Shown here piece after piece: positions 25,724 to 33,208 of a stretch of 61,405 nt of DNA. Numbering within the stretch: the first letter of the stretch is position 1; each line of letters opens with the position of its first letter. Made by a program: the position numbers and the translations under genes. Under the pieces are notes generated by a model. It ran no database searches. It saw only the letters and a list, made by a program, of their open reading frames with translations, and was not told the DNA's origin. This DNA comes from Muribaculaceae bacterium (GTDB lineage Bacteria; Bacteroidota; Bacteroidia; Bacteroidales; Muribaculaceae), in contig JAFLTW010000012.1 in the NCBI GenBank assembly GCA_022509085.1, positions 1 through 61,405 on the forward strand. The letters are read 5' to 3'.

Positions 25724-25731
25724 TATCTTTG
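25724..25731 (+). promoter_or_regulatory. -7 box for the AAA_14/DUF4143 gene
   Basis: TATCTTTG matches TAnnTTTG, with TTTG at 25701-25704 at -33 spacing and the ATG 24 nt downstream. The -33 part lies in the tandem repeat. Confidence 0.65.
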
Positions 25732-25754
25732 TCGCTGATAATTAGCGGAATGCA

Positions 25755-27098
25755 ATGGAAGGAAAAATCATTTTTAAAAGAAAGCTGTATCAGCGACTTT
25801 TAGATTGGAAAACCGACAGCCACGGCGACAGCGCCATCCTGATAGAGGGTGCACGCCGTGTCGGCAAGTCCACATTAGTGGAAGAGTTTGTAAATAAGGA
25901 ATATAAGTCAGCTATTATTATAGATTTTGGCAACGCGGATAAGGAGGTGGTGCGTCTTTTCGATAATCTTTCCAATCTTGACACGCTATTCGCCCAATTG
26001 CAATTCGCCTATAATATCCGTCTTTATGAGAGGGAGTCTGCAATAGTCTTTGACGAGGTGCAGCTTTGTCCGAAGGCTCGTCAGGCTATCAAATATCTTG
26101 TAGCTGACGGCCGGTTTGATTATATCGAGACCGGTTCTTTAATTTCGTTGAGCCGAAATGTAAAGAATATATTAATTCCGAGCGAAGAAGATTCTATCAA
26201 AATGAATCCGATGGATTTTGAAGAATTCCTTTGGGCAACCGGCAATGACATCGTGGCGGACCTTTTGAGAAACGCAACCGCCGACCTTCGGGATATCGGA
26301 CAGGTAGCCCATCGGAAAGCAATGGAGCTCTTTAGGTTTTACATGCTCATTGGAGGAATGCCCCAAGCCATATCCAAATTCCTGATTTCCAACAATTTTA
26401 TGGAAGTGGATAAGGTAAAAAGAGGTATCTTGAAACTTTATCAAAAGGATTTCAAAAAATTTGACCAGACAGGCAGAGCCGGTCGACTTTATGACGCTAT
26501 TCCGGGGCAACTTTCAAAAAACGTGTCGCGGTATATTCCTTCGTCAGTGATAGGAAGCAACGTAACGCAGAAAACGGAAGACAGCCTGATCTCTGCATTG
26601 AAAGAGTCAATGACCGTAAATCTTTCATATCATACCTTGAACCCGGCAAACGGACTGGCCATGGATTATGACAAGGATTTCTTTAAAATGTTTGTGGCCG
26701 ATACGGGCTTATTCATCACTTTGGCCTTTAAGGATAAGGATTTCACCGACAATATCATTTACCGAAAACTCCTCACGGATAAATTGGAGGCTAATCTGGG
26801 ATATGTATACGAAAATATTGTAGGCCAGATTCTTGTTGCCTTAAACCGCGAGCTGTTTTACTACACCTTTCCTTCCCAATCGCGTCATTCTTATGAAGTT
26901 GATTTTCTGATATCCGCAGGCCATAAGATTGTGCCCATAGAAGTGAAATCTTCAGGATATAAGACACATGCATCCCTTGACGCTTTCATTGACAAATACA
27001 AGAATAAGGTTACCTCTCCTATGGTAGTCTACACAAAACCGTTGTCAAGAGAAAGAGGCATCCTCTACCTTCCCATCTACATGCTGCCCTTCCAATAG
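25755..27098 (+). CDS. AAA_14 / DUF4143 ATPase
   Basis: A 447-residue ATPase of the AAA_14-DUF4143 family. Walker A EGARRVGKST is at residues 32-41, Walker B VFDEVQLCP near 97, and a sensor-like YIETGSLISLS near 125. The C-terminal DUF4143 part shows YEVDFLI and PIEVKSSGY (about 380-400), a PD-(D/E)xK-like nuclease arrangement, though activity in this family is not established. The biological role of the family is unknown; copies are numerous and patchily distributed in Bacteroidales, which fits horizontal spread. The gene is AT-richer than the core region, has tandem repeats at its promoter and is bracketed by a 20-bp direct repeat. Confidence 0.88.
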   Translation: MEGKIIFKRKLYQRLLDWKTDSHGDSAILIEGARRVGKSTLVEEFVNKEYKSAIIIDFGNADKEVVRLFDNLSNLDTLFAQLQFAYNIRLYERESAIVFDEVQLCPKARQAIKYLVADGRFDYIETGSLISLSRNVKNILIPSEEDSIKMNPMDFEEFLWATGNDIVADLLRNATADLRDIGQVAHRKAMELFRFYMLIGGMPQAISKFLISNNFMEVDKVKRGILKLYQKDFKKFDQTGRAGRLYDAIPGQLSKNVSRYIPSSVIGSNVTQKTEDSLISALKESMTVNLSYHTLNPANGLAMDYDKDFFKMFVADTGLFITLAFKDKDFTDNIIYRKLLTDKLEANLGYVYENIVGQILVALNRELFYYTFPSQSRHSYEVDFLISAGHKIVPIEVKSSGYKTHASLDAFIDKYKNKVTSPMVVYTKPLSRERGILYLPIYMLPFQ

Positions 27099-27104
27099 TT
27101 GTAG

Positions 27105-27124
27105 CCCTCTCTAATCGCATGAAC
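27105..27124 (+). repeat. right copy of the 20-bp direct repeat flanking the AAA_14 gene
   Basis: CCCTCTCTAATCGCATGAAC, 17 of 20 identical to 25496-25515. It lies in the 97-nt gap between the two convergent ATPase genes; nothing else is recognisable there. Confidence 0.55.
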
Positions 27125-27195
27125 GTCCCAATACCTCATGTAGTACAGATACCCATCGCATTTACTGGCAGGCAGCGGGGCCATAGGCCTCGAGG

Positions 27196-28326
27196 TCAGA
27201 GATTGAGCTTGCGCGTAAGCCAATGGCGCAAGACGGGGTCAGGGATGTAAGTGCGGCCCCCCTCAATGTCAATGAGGTTTTTCTTAAGCAGGGAGTCCTT
27301 GATGCGCTTGATATTGGCCGCAGTGCCAAGCTGATAGTTATTCAACACCTCCTTACGCGTGAATTCACGGTCTACACCCTCCAGGATGGCCCTAAGAAAA
27401 TTCAACTGCGGAGCCGTAAGACTCTCCGTCTCGCTTTCGAAAAGCATGGAATTGTGGTCTGTCAGCTCCTGAAATGCTTCATCGAGGTCCTCACGCCGTG
27501 CCACGTGCTTTGTGCCAATCCAAAGAATCCAGGCAAGCTGCTGCACATAATTCGACTGGTTGTCTACCCTCTCGCAAATCTCGGTGGCCAATTCCTCCCC
27601 AATCTCCTTTCCGGTTTCCGCAAATCTAGACCTGATATATTCCACCCAGTCGGCTGTGTCAATCTTTTTCAGAAAAATCACGTCGCCAAATTTATAAAAC
27701 GGATGGCTGGACTTCTCAAACAGTTCCGTCATCAAATGCCGTTTGCTGCCAAACAGACAATACGACGTAAGCTGCTGATGCTGCCACACCGTCCTCAACC
27801 GTTTCTGAAACGTTAGGGAGTCCGGGAATTCTCCTATCTGTTGAAACTCATCAATACACACCACGATGCGGCATCCCCTCTTCTCGGCTATCTTCTCGGG
27901 CAGCGAGAGAATGCTCTCCGCATCTTCCTCCTTGGGTGTGACTTCAAACGTAAGGGAAAACTCCACCTCTCCCCCTGTAGAAAACTTTAATTTGGGGCGA
28001 AACCGCTGAAGAAACTTCCTGATATTCTCGATCCACTCCTCATTCTTCGTAGCCGTTTGCCTCACCACACTCTCCGCAAAGCGCGCATAAAACTCACCGG
28101 CATCGCGGCATGAGAAGATGTCGATATATACGGGTTTGACCTTATCCTTATCCACCGTCTCAATTACCTTCTTCACCAGCGAAGTCTTACCCCACCGGCG
28201 CGGTGAAATCAAAATCGTGTTCACCCCATATGTAAAGTTGGCGCAAAGACGCTGCGTCTCCCTCTTCCTGTCGGTAAAGTTACGGCCCGTGGCAGCCGTT
28301 CCGAATACGAATGTCTGCTTCTCCAT
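27196..28326 (-). CDS. AAA ATPase with C-terminal winged helix (STAND-like)
   Basis: A 376-residue P-loop ATPase of the archaeal-ATPase type. FVFGTAATGRNFTDR lies at the N-terminus, Walker A SPRRWGKTSLV near residue 43, Walker B VVCIDEFQQIGEF near 150, and a C-terminal winged helix containing RKEVLNNYQLG and ending LRHWLTRKLNL. I place the start at 28326 (MEKQTFVFG) because the ATG at 28356 overlaps the -7 box at 28353-28361 and would lie upstream of transcription. Function is unknown; related STAND-like ATPases often sense or regulate. It converges with the AAA_14 gene, and its promoter carries two large palindromes. Confidence 0.85.
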   Translation of the reverse strand: MEKQTFVFGTAATGRNFTDRKRETQRLCANFTYGVNTILISPRRWGKTSLVKKVIETVDKDKVKPVYIDIFSCRDAGEFYARFAESVVRQTATKNEEWIENIRKFLQRFRPKLKFSTGGEVEFSLTFEVTPKEEDAESILSLPEKIAEKRGCRIVVCIDEFQQIGEFPDSLTFQKRLRTVWQHQQLTSYCLFGSKRHLMTELFEKSSHPFYKFGDVIFLKKIDTADWVEYIRSRFAETGKEIGEELATEICERVDNQSNYVQQLAWILWIGTKHVARREDLDEAFQELTDHNSMLFESETESLTAPQLNFLRAILEGVDREFTRKEVLNNYQLGTAANIKRIKDSLLKKNLIDIEGGRTYIPDPVLRHWLTRKLNL

Positions 28327-28352
28327 CTGTCTCTGGTGTATGATATTTGCCT

Positions 28353-28361
28353 GCAAAGATA
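28353..28361 (-). promoter_or_regulatory. -7 box for the STAND-like ATPase gene
   Basis: The minus strand reads TATCTTTGC, a full TAnnTTTGC match, 27 nt before the ATG at 28326. It fixes the start choice for that gene and directly abuts the palindromes at 28364-28433. Confidence 0.7.
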
Positions 28362-28363
28362 AT

Positions 28364-28433
28364 AAACAGGATTGTTTTAAACAACCCTGTTTAAAATTTA
28401 TTTAACACCCTTGTTTAAAACAACCTTGTTAAA
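28364..28433. repeat. two tandem palindromes upstream of the ATPase promoter
   Basis: The first palindrome, 28364-28392, has arms AAACAGGATTGTTT and AAACAACCCTGTTT (13 of 14 pairs) around one base. The second, 28401-28433, has 16-nt arms around A28417 with 13 of 16 pairs and the same core TTGTTT/AAACAA. The centres are 39 bp apart, close to four helical turns. They cover the -33 region and look like paired operators for one dimeric regulator, perhaps the ATPase itself through its winged helix. Confidence 0.7.
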
Positions 28434-28459
28434 TGGCTTCCACTTCTGCTCCCGGGCGC

Positions 28460-28497
28460 AAAAAAAGCCCCGCAAGCAGTGACTTGCGGGGGCTTTT
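28460..28497 (-). terminator. terminator of the 132-residue lipoprotein gene
   Basis: The minus strand forms a GC-rich stem (AGCCCCCGCAAG / CTTGCGGGGCT, one bulge) followed by a run of seven T. It lies about 23 nt after the lipoprotein stop at 28521 and insulates the ATPase promoter from it. Confidence 0.85.
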
Positions 28498-28520
28498 ATG
28501 GGTTGGGCTTTCTGCCGGGA

Positions 28521-28919
28521 TTAGCGGTTGAGACGCTTCTGGGCTTTGCTGCGGGCGGCCTCAGCCTTGTCGGCAGCCTTCTCAGCGCCCGTCTGAACGG
28601 CCTCAGTAGTCTTGTTTACTACCTCTTCGGCAGCGTCTGTAACGGCTTCCTTAGCCTTCTCTGTGGTCTCCTTTACGGTGCTCTTCACAGTTTCCTTTAC
28701 GGAAGTCTTCTGGTTGGATACGGCGGCCTTGGTGTCTTCTACAGCTGCGGCTGCATCTTCGTTGGCCTCTTCCTGAGCCTCTTCGGCAGTTTCTTCGTCA
28801 GCTACTGTCTCAACAGTGTCAGTTGCGCAAGTGTCGGCTTCCTTAGCCTTGTCGGAGCTGCTGCAGGCAACCATACCGAGTGCGAAAACTACAGAAAGGG
28901 AAAGAACTAATTTCTTCAT
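28521..28919 (-). CDS. lipoprotein with amphipathic, LEA/apolipoprotein-like repeats
   Basis: A 132-residue probable lipoprotein. The signal peptide MKKLVLSLSVVFALGMVAC ends in a lipobox with the modified Cys at residue 19. The mature part begins SSSDKAKEAD, has an acidic Ala/Glu-rich stretch, then KETVKSTVKETTEKAKEAV-type 11-residue-like amphipathic repeats, resembling LEA or apolipoprotein helices. It is paired with a shorter relative immediately upstream (29039-29254), each with its own promoter and terminator. The role is unknown, perhaps envelope stress or surface coating. Confidence 0.75.
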   Translation of the reverse strand: MKKLVLSLSVVFALGMVACSSSDKAKEADTCATDTVETVADEETAEEAQEEANEDAAAAVEDTKAAVSNQKTSVKETVKSTVKETTEKAKEAVTDAAEEVVNKTTEAVQTGAEKAADKAEAARSKAQKRLNR

Positions 28920-28960
28920 TGTCTAAATTCTGTTAAATGTTTTTATTAGAGATTTGACGA

Positions 28961-28968
28961 CAAAATTA
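28961..28968 (-). promoter_or_regulatory. -7 box for the 132-residue lipoprotein gene
   Basis: The minus strand reads TAATTTTG, 42 nt upstream of the start at 28919, just after the terminator of the preceding lipoprotein gene. Confidence 0.6.
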
Positions 28969-28985
28969 CAATTTTAATTTCAATA

Positions 28986-29018
28986 AAAAAAATATCCCGC
29001 CCGAAGGGGGATATTTTT
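28986..29018 (-). terminator. terminator of the 71-residue lipoprotein gene
   Basis: AAAAATATCCC and GGGATATTTTT form an AT-rich stem capped by GC pairs, with A/T runs on both sides so that it can act in either direction. It lies about 20 nt after the stop at 29039. Confidence 0.75.
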
Positions 29019-29038
29019 TACTTTTCGATGCCTCTCGA

Positions 29039-29254
29039 TTAGTTAGCAGCTTCAGCAGCGGGAGCTTCTTCAGCAGCAGCTTCAACAGCAGCAGCTGTGT
29101 CGTTAGCGCTGTCAGCAACAACGGCTTCTTCTACAACGGCAACTTCTACCGGAGTAGTGTCGCAAGTGGTGTCACATTCTTTTTCCTTGTTGCCACCGCA
29201 GGATACGAGACCTACTGCGAAGAGAACAGCGAGAGATAAAGCTAATTTTTTCAT
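29039..29254 (-). CDS. small Ala/Glu-rich lipoprotein
   Basis: A 71-residue probable lipoprotein: MKKLALSLAVLFAVGLVSC gives a signal peptide with lipobox Cys19, followed by GGNKEKECDTTCDTTPVE and a low-complexity tail of Ala, Glu and Val. The signal peptide is nearly the same as in the 132-residue neighbour, and both mature parts are acidic and Ala-rich, so they are probably paralogs. Function is unknown. Confidence 0.7.
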   Translation of the reverse strand: MKKLALSLAVLFAVGLVSCGGNKEKECDTTCDTTPVEVAVVEEAVVADSANDTAAAVEAAAEEAPAAEAAN

Positions 29255-29304
29255 TTCTTTAAAACTTTAAAATAATAAAACAATTTGTTGCTATCAAAAA
29301 CGAT

Positions 29305-29313
29305 GCAAAGTTA
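29305..29313 (-). promoter_or_regulatory. -7 box for the 71-residue lipoprotein gene
   Basis: The minus strand reads TAACTTTGC, 50 nt upstream of the start. The rest of the 324-nt gap 29255-29578 is AT-rich and holds the divergent promoter of the Lrp gene; I see no other gene. Confidence 0.6.
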
Positions 29314-29507
29314 TAACTAAATTTTCATATGGCAACTATAACACGTTAGAAATTTTTAATTCTTACATATATTTTTACATTTTTTAACTAAAATCACCCC
29401 GTTTTAACACTCTGCACCGATTAAACCGCCTTACGAATATAGTTTTTATTAACAAACGTTAACATAACGGATCAGGTAAAACGGGTTGAAATTATTAAAA
29501 AAATGCC

Positions 29508-29516
29508 TAATTTTGC
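29508..29516 (+). promoter_or_regulatory. -7 box for lrp-DUF2723
   Basis: TAATTTTGC, a full consensus match, with a TTG about 20 nt upstream. The ATG follows 62 nt downstream. Confidence 0.6.
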
Positions 29517-29578
29517 AGTCTAATTACTTATTAACCAACATAACAAGCTGCCAATGTGCAGACTGAAGACTTACAGAC

Positions 29579-30052
29579 ATGGAGAATCTTGACAGTATTG
29601 ATCTGAAACTACTGAAGCTATTGCAGACGAACTCCCGGCTCACCACCAAGGAACTGGCCACCGAAGTCGGGCTCTCGATCTCGCCGGTCTACGAGCGCGT
29701 CAAGCGCCTGGAGAGCGACGGGTATATCGACCGCTATGTGGCCCTGCTCAACCCCGAGAAGCTCAACCTGAGCTTCATCGTTTACGTGGCCGTGAAGCTC
29801 AACAAGCAGAGCAACCCCTCGGCCGAGGAGTTCATCAGCGTAGTGCAGAGCATATCGGAAGTTACGGAGTGCTACAGTGTGGCGGGACGCTTCGACTTCC
29901 TCATGAAGGTCTACGCACCCGACATGAACTACTACCGCAGCTTTGTGCTTGACGTTCTTGGGGGCATCGACACCATCGGCAACATCGAGTCGACATTCGT
30001 GATGGCCGAGGTGAAGCAGACCACGGCCCTCCCGCTGCGTCAGCTAAGTTAG
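29579..30052 (+). CDS. Lrp/AsnC family transcriptional regulator
   Basis: A 157-residue regulator of full family length. The N-terminal HTH is clear (DLKLLKLLQTNSRLTTKELA, VGLSISPVYERVKRLESDGY), followed by the RAM/AsnC ligand-binding fold (FIVYVAVKLNKQ, VTECYSVAGRFDFLMKVY). It probably senses an amino acid and controls metabolism or its own gene. The stop is 1 nt before the next start, so it is co-transcribed with the DUF2723 gene. Confidence 0.92.
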   Translation: MENLDSIDLKLLKLLQTNSRLTTKELATEVGLSISPVYERVKRLESDGYIDRYVALLNPEKLNLSFIVYVAVKLNKQSNPSAEEFISVVQSISEVTECYSVAGRFDFLMKVYAPDMNYYRSFVLDVLGGIDTIGNIESTFVMAEVKQTTALPLRQLS

Positions 30053-30053
30053 G

Positions 30054-32126
30054 ATGTGGATTAGGCGGACGACAGTATTTTTCGGCGCCCTAATCCTCTA
30101 TCTGATTTGTCTTGACAGGGGAGCCTCTTTCTGGGACTGCCCCGAATACATCCTCATAGCATGGAGGCTGGAGGTGGGGCATCCCCCCGGCAACCCCACC
30201 TGGCAGCTGCTGGCAAACGTAACGTCCCATCTCGGCGGTTCGGCCGAGCATGCCGCCGTAATGATCAACGGCCTGAGCGCCCTTTGCATGGCCCTGGCCT
30301 CCCTGTGCCTCTCCGAGATTATATACATCTTCCTTCGCATGTCGCTGCTGCGGCGCGGCGCCGTGGCGCGTTCAAGTCTCTGGGCTTCGCTCTGCGCCGC
30401 CTGTGGCGCGCTGTGTTACGCGTGGTGCGACTCCGCCATCTTCTCCGCCGTGGAGGCGGAGGTGTATGCCCTCTCCGCCCTGCTCACAGCCCTGATGCTG
30501 CTGCTCTCGCTCCGCTGGGCGATACTGCGCAGGCGCGGCCGCATCGCCGCCGCGCGCCGTGTGCTCATCCTCACCGCCTACCTCGCCGGACTCGGCGTGG
30601 GCGTCCACGAGCTCAATTTCCTGGTGCTTCCAGCCATGGCTCTCATCTACTTCTTTTGGGGTTCACGCCGCTGGCGCCGCTCCTCCTACCCCACAGCCGG
30701 ATGGAGCCTGCTGCTCTTCTGCATAGGCCTCACCACCTACCTGCTCATACCCATACGTGCTGCGGCCAACCCGCCAGTAAACGAAGGAGACCCCTCAACA
30801 TGGAGCGCCTTCAAAAACTACTACGGCCGTACGCAATACGGCTCCAAGCCCCTCCTTTACGGGCGCACACCCTACAGCAAACCCCTGCTGCAGGAAAGGC
30901 TCGACAGCGCCACGGGAGAGCTCCTCTACGACCGCTATGCAATCCGCCAGTATGGCGACGGTAAAAAGGAATACATCTACCCCCGCGAGCTTGACATGTG
31001 GCTGCCGCGCATGACGAGCAGCGACCCCGCCGACATTGAATTCTACGAAGCATGGGCCGGTATGACGCCCGACGAGATGACGCCCGTGGAGGCCTCAGCC
31101 GTAGTCGACACGGCCGGGCAGCAGAACGGGCGCCTCAACCCCGAGACCGGCGGGAGGGAGATGCGGAGCACTTTCCGCCCCACCTACCTGCAGCAGCTCC
31201 GCTACCTCGCCGCCTACCAGGTGGGATACATGTATATGCGCTACCTGCTCTGGAACTTCGCCGGCCGGCAAAACAACATTCACTCCACGGGAGGCACCGA
31301 GACGGGCAACTTCATAACGGGCATAGCGCCCCTCGACGACGCCATGCTCGGCGACCAGAGTCGCCTCAGCCCCTCTATGCGCGAGGACAACCCCGGCTAC
31401 AACCGCTACTTCCTCATCCCGCTGGCCATGGGCGTGATCGGCATCGTGGCGCTATGCCGACGCCGCAACGGCCGACGGGTATGCGCCGTTGTGGCCACCC
31501 TCTTCCTCTTCACGGGGCTGCTGATAGTGGTCTACCTCAACCAGGACCCGGGGGAGCCACGCGAGCGCGACTACTCCTTCCTGGGGTCGTATATGGCCTA
31601 TGCCATATGGATAGGGTGCGGCTTGGCAGCCATTGTGCGTTCACTGCTCGCGATAAAGACGAAGCGCCCCTCGATTGGAAGGATGCTCCGGATAGTGGCG
31701 GTAACGATATGTGTGGGAGTGCCCCTGCAGATGCTGACCCAGACCTACGACGACCACAACCGCAGCCGAATGCCCGGGGCCGACGCTCTGGCGCGCACTC
31801 TTCTCGAGGCGGCTCCGCGCGACGCAGTGCTGCTCGCCTCGGGCGACAACACCATCTTCCCCTTATGGTATGGGCAGGAGGTGCTGGGGTTGCGGCGCGA
31901 CGTTACGGTGGTGGCCACCCCCTACCTCTCCGCCGATTGGTATCGCATTCAGCTCCGGCGTCCCGGCGAGGAGTCGCTGCCGCTGGCCACACCCGACAGT
32001 GTGCCCCCCGGTAGAGGAGCGATGGCCGACCGCGTGGTGGAATTCATCCGCCTCAACAACCCCGGCCGACCCCTCCTGAAAGCAGGACGCGACGGCACAC
32101 TCACGCCCCTCGACACAGCGAAATAA
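30054..32126 (+). CDS. DUF2723 / TMEM260-like membrane protein (putative glycosyltransferase)
   Basis: A 690-residue integral membrane protein. It begins with a membrane segment (TVFFGALILYLICL), followed by the family signature SFWDCPEYILIAWRLEVGHPPG. Several further helices follow (about residues 60-90, 100-160, 215-235, 455-500, 520-540). A soluble C-terminal part contains LLASGDNTIFPLWYGQEVLG. DUF2723 proteins are related to protein O-mannosyltransferases; in Bacteroidetes they are usually longer, about 1000 residues, so this is a short form. It probably transfers sugar from a lipid carrier at the inner membrane. It follows the Lrp gene by 1 nt and ends at a strong terminator. Confidence 0.85.
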   Translation: MWIRRTTVFFGALILYLICLDRGASFWDCPEYILIAWRLEVGHPPGNPTWQLLANVTSHLGGSAEHAAVMINGLSALCMALASLCLSEIIYIFLRMSLLRRGAVARSSLWASLCAACGALCYAWCDSAIFSAVEAEVYALSALLTALMLLLSLRWAILRRRGRIAAARRVLILTAYLAGLGVGVHELNFLVLPAMALIYFFWGSRRWRRSSYPTAGWSLLLFCIGLTTYLLIPIRAAANPPVNEGDPSTWSAFKNYYGRTQYGSKPLLYGRTPYSKPLLQERLDSATGELLYDRYAIRQYGDGKKEYIYPRELDMWLPRMTSSDPADIEFYEAWAGMTPDEMTPVEASAVVDTAGQQNGRLNPETGGREMRSTFRPTYLQQLRYLAAYQVGYMYMRYLLWNFAGRQNNIHSTGGTETGNFITGIAPLDDAMLGDQSRLSPSMREDNPGYNRYFLIPLAMGVIGIVALCRRRNGRRVCAVVATLFLFTGLLIVVYLNQDPGEPRERDYSFLGSYMAYAIWIGCGLAAIVRSLLAIKTKRPSIGRMLRIVAVTICVGVPLQMLTQTYDDHNRSRMPGADALARTLLEAAPRDAVLLASGDNTIFPLWYGQEVLGLRRDVTVVATPYLSADWYRIQLRRPGEESLPLATPDSVPPGRGAMADRVVEFIRLNNPGRPLLKAGRDGTLTPLDTAK

Positions 32127-32157
32127 AGACCCGCAGCCTTCCGGCTACGGGTCTTTT
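32127..32157. terminator. bidirectional terminator between DUF2723 and amidase genes
   Basis: AGACCCGCAGCC, TTCC loop and GGCTACGGGTCT form a stem followed by TTTTTCT on the plus strand. It is placed right between two convergent stops (32126 and 32162), so it can serve both genes. Confidence 0.85.
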
Positions 32158-32161
32158 TCTC

Positions 32162-32608
32162 CTACAGCATCCCCAGTTCAGGGTCTGTCTTCACGCAGAA
32201 CGATGGGCAGGCCTTGGCGGCAAACTCATTATGGCCGCACACCCTTGCTTGGGGGAACAGTCTCTTCAGCTCCTTTACGAGAGCCACCAGGGCGGCGCGC
32301 TGTGCCGGAGTACGCGTGTCTTTAGGTCGGCCGCTGCCATCGGCCCATAGGCCGCCTACGTAGCAGATGCCGATGGAGCAGGCATTGTGGCCCGTGGTGT
32401 GGGCGCCTGCCAGGCGCAGCGGACGGCCGGCGTGGACAGAGCCGTCGCGGTACACTACGTAATGATAGCCTATGTCGGCCCAGCCGTTGCCTTTTACGTG
32501 CCAGTTGCGTATCTGCTCCACGGTGAAGTCTTTTCCCTCGGGGGTGGCGGAGCAGTGGATGATGATCTCACGGATAGGACGTTGCAGCCCTTCAACAATA
32601 ATTTCCAT
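32162..32608 (-). CDS. N-acetylmuramoyl-L-alanine amidase (Amidase_2, T7 lysozyme type)
   Basis: A 148-residue zinc amidase that cleaves between muramic acid and L-alanine in peptidoglycan. Zinc ligands are visible: His in IIIHCSATP, His in GAHTTGHN, and the CPSF segment after GHNEFAAKAC. There is no signal peptide. The start at 32608 (MEIIVEGLQ) is chosen because the ATG at 32641 lies upstream of a full -7 box at 32621-32629. Size and lack of signal resemble phage endolysins, and a domesticated prophage origin is possible, though no other phage genes are nearby. Confidence 0.9.
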   Translation of the reverse strand: MEIIVEGLQRPIREIIIHCSATPEGKDFTVEQIRNWHVKGNGWADIGYHYVVYRDGSVHAGRPLRLAGAHTTGHNACSIGICYVGGLWADGSGRPKDTRTPAQRAALVALVKELKRLFPQARVCGHNEFAAKACPSFCVKTDPELGML

Positions 32609-32620
32609 GGCTTTTTTGCC

Positions 32621-32629
32621 GCAAAGGTA
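32621..32629 (-). promoter_or_regulatory. -7 box for the amidase gene, nearly leaderless
   Basis: The minus strand reads TACCTTTGC only 12 nt before the ATG at 32608, which leaves an mRNA leader of a few bases at most. Confidence 0.6.
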
Positions 32630-32710
32630 TCTGCCGGCCAAGCCATGGAAATCATAAATCTTGACGCCGGGGAGTTCAGATGCACTACCCTCGGCGTTAC
32701 TTTTCGGCCC

Positions 32711-33208
32711 TTAACGCCGATGCAGGGAGTGGTGGAGGTTTGCCATCTCGATGGCGGCACAAGCCGCCTCGGCACCCTTATTGCCGAGCACGCCGCCGGC
32801 ACGTTCCTCAGCCTGCCTCAGATTGTCGACGGTCAATACGCCGAAGGTCACGGGGCTGTCGCCGCGGGCGTTGATCAGGGCCACCCCCTGGGCCGTGTGC
32901 ATGCAGACGTAGTCGAAATGGGGGGTGTCGCCGCGAATCACACACCCGATCACGATGACACCGGCCGGATGGCACGCGTCGATGATGGCCGCGGCGGCGT
33001 TGACGAGCTCCACCGTGCCGGGTACGCCGTGGAGGTGTATGTTGGCTTCCGCCACTCCGGCCTCCCGCAGCGTGGCAGCGGCGCCGTCGCGCAGAGCGTG
33101 CGTTATGGCCGGATTCCATTCCGCCGTAACGATGTGAAACTCATATGCGTCTGACGCGGCACGGGGTACGGCCAGCGTCTCACCGTTGGTGTTGAGTACG
33201 GTCGACAT
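32711..33208 (-). CDS. ribH: 6,7-dimethyl-8-ribityllumazine synthase
   Basis: A 165-residue lumazine synthase, the penultimate enzyme of riboflavin synthesis, condensing the ribityl-pyrimidine with dihydroxybutanone phosphate. Family motifs are clear: AEWNPAITHAL near the N-terminus, HGVPGTVELVNAA, IGCVIRGDTPHFDYVC with the catalytic His, and GVLTVDNLRQAEERAGG. The ATG shares its A with the TAA stop of the upstream TPR gene (TAATG), so translation is coupled. Length is normal. Confidence 0.95.
   Translation of the reverse strand: MSTVLNTNGETLAVPRAASDAYEFHIVTAEWNPAITHALRDGAAATLREAGVAEANIHLHGVPGTVELVNAAAAIIDACHPAGVIVIGCVIRGDTPHFDYVCMHTAQGVALINARGDSPVTFGVLTVDNLRQAEERAGGVLGNKGAEAACAAIEMANLHHSLHRR

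Noticed and set aside
30161..30964. Long ORFs in other frames of the DUF2723, bioA and TPR genes
   Set aside because: Arg/His/Pro-rich translations typical of shadow frames in GC-rich coding DNA.
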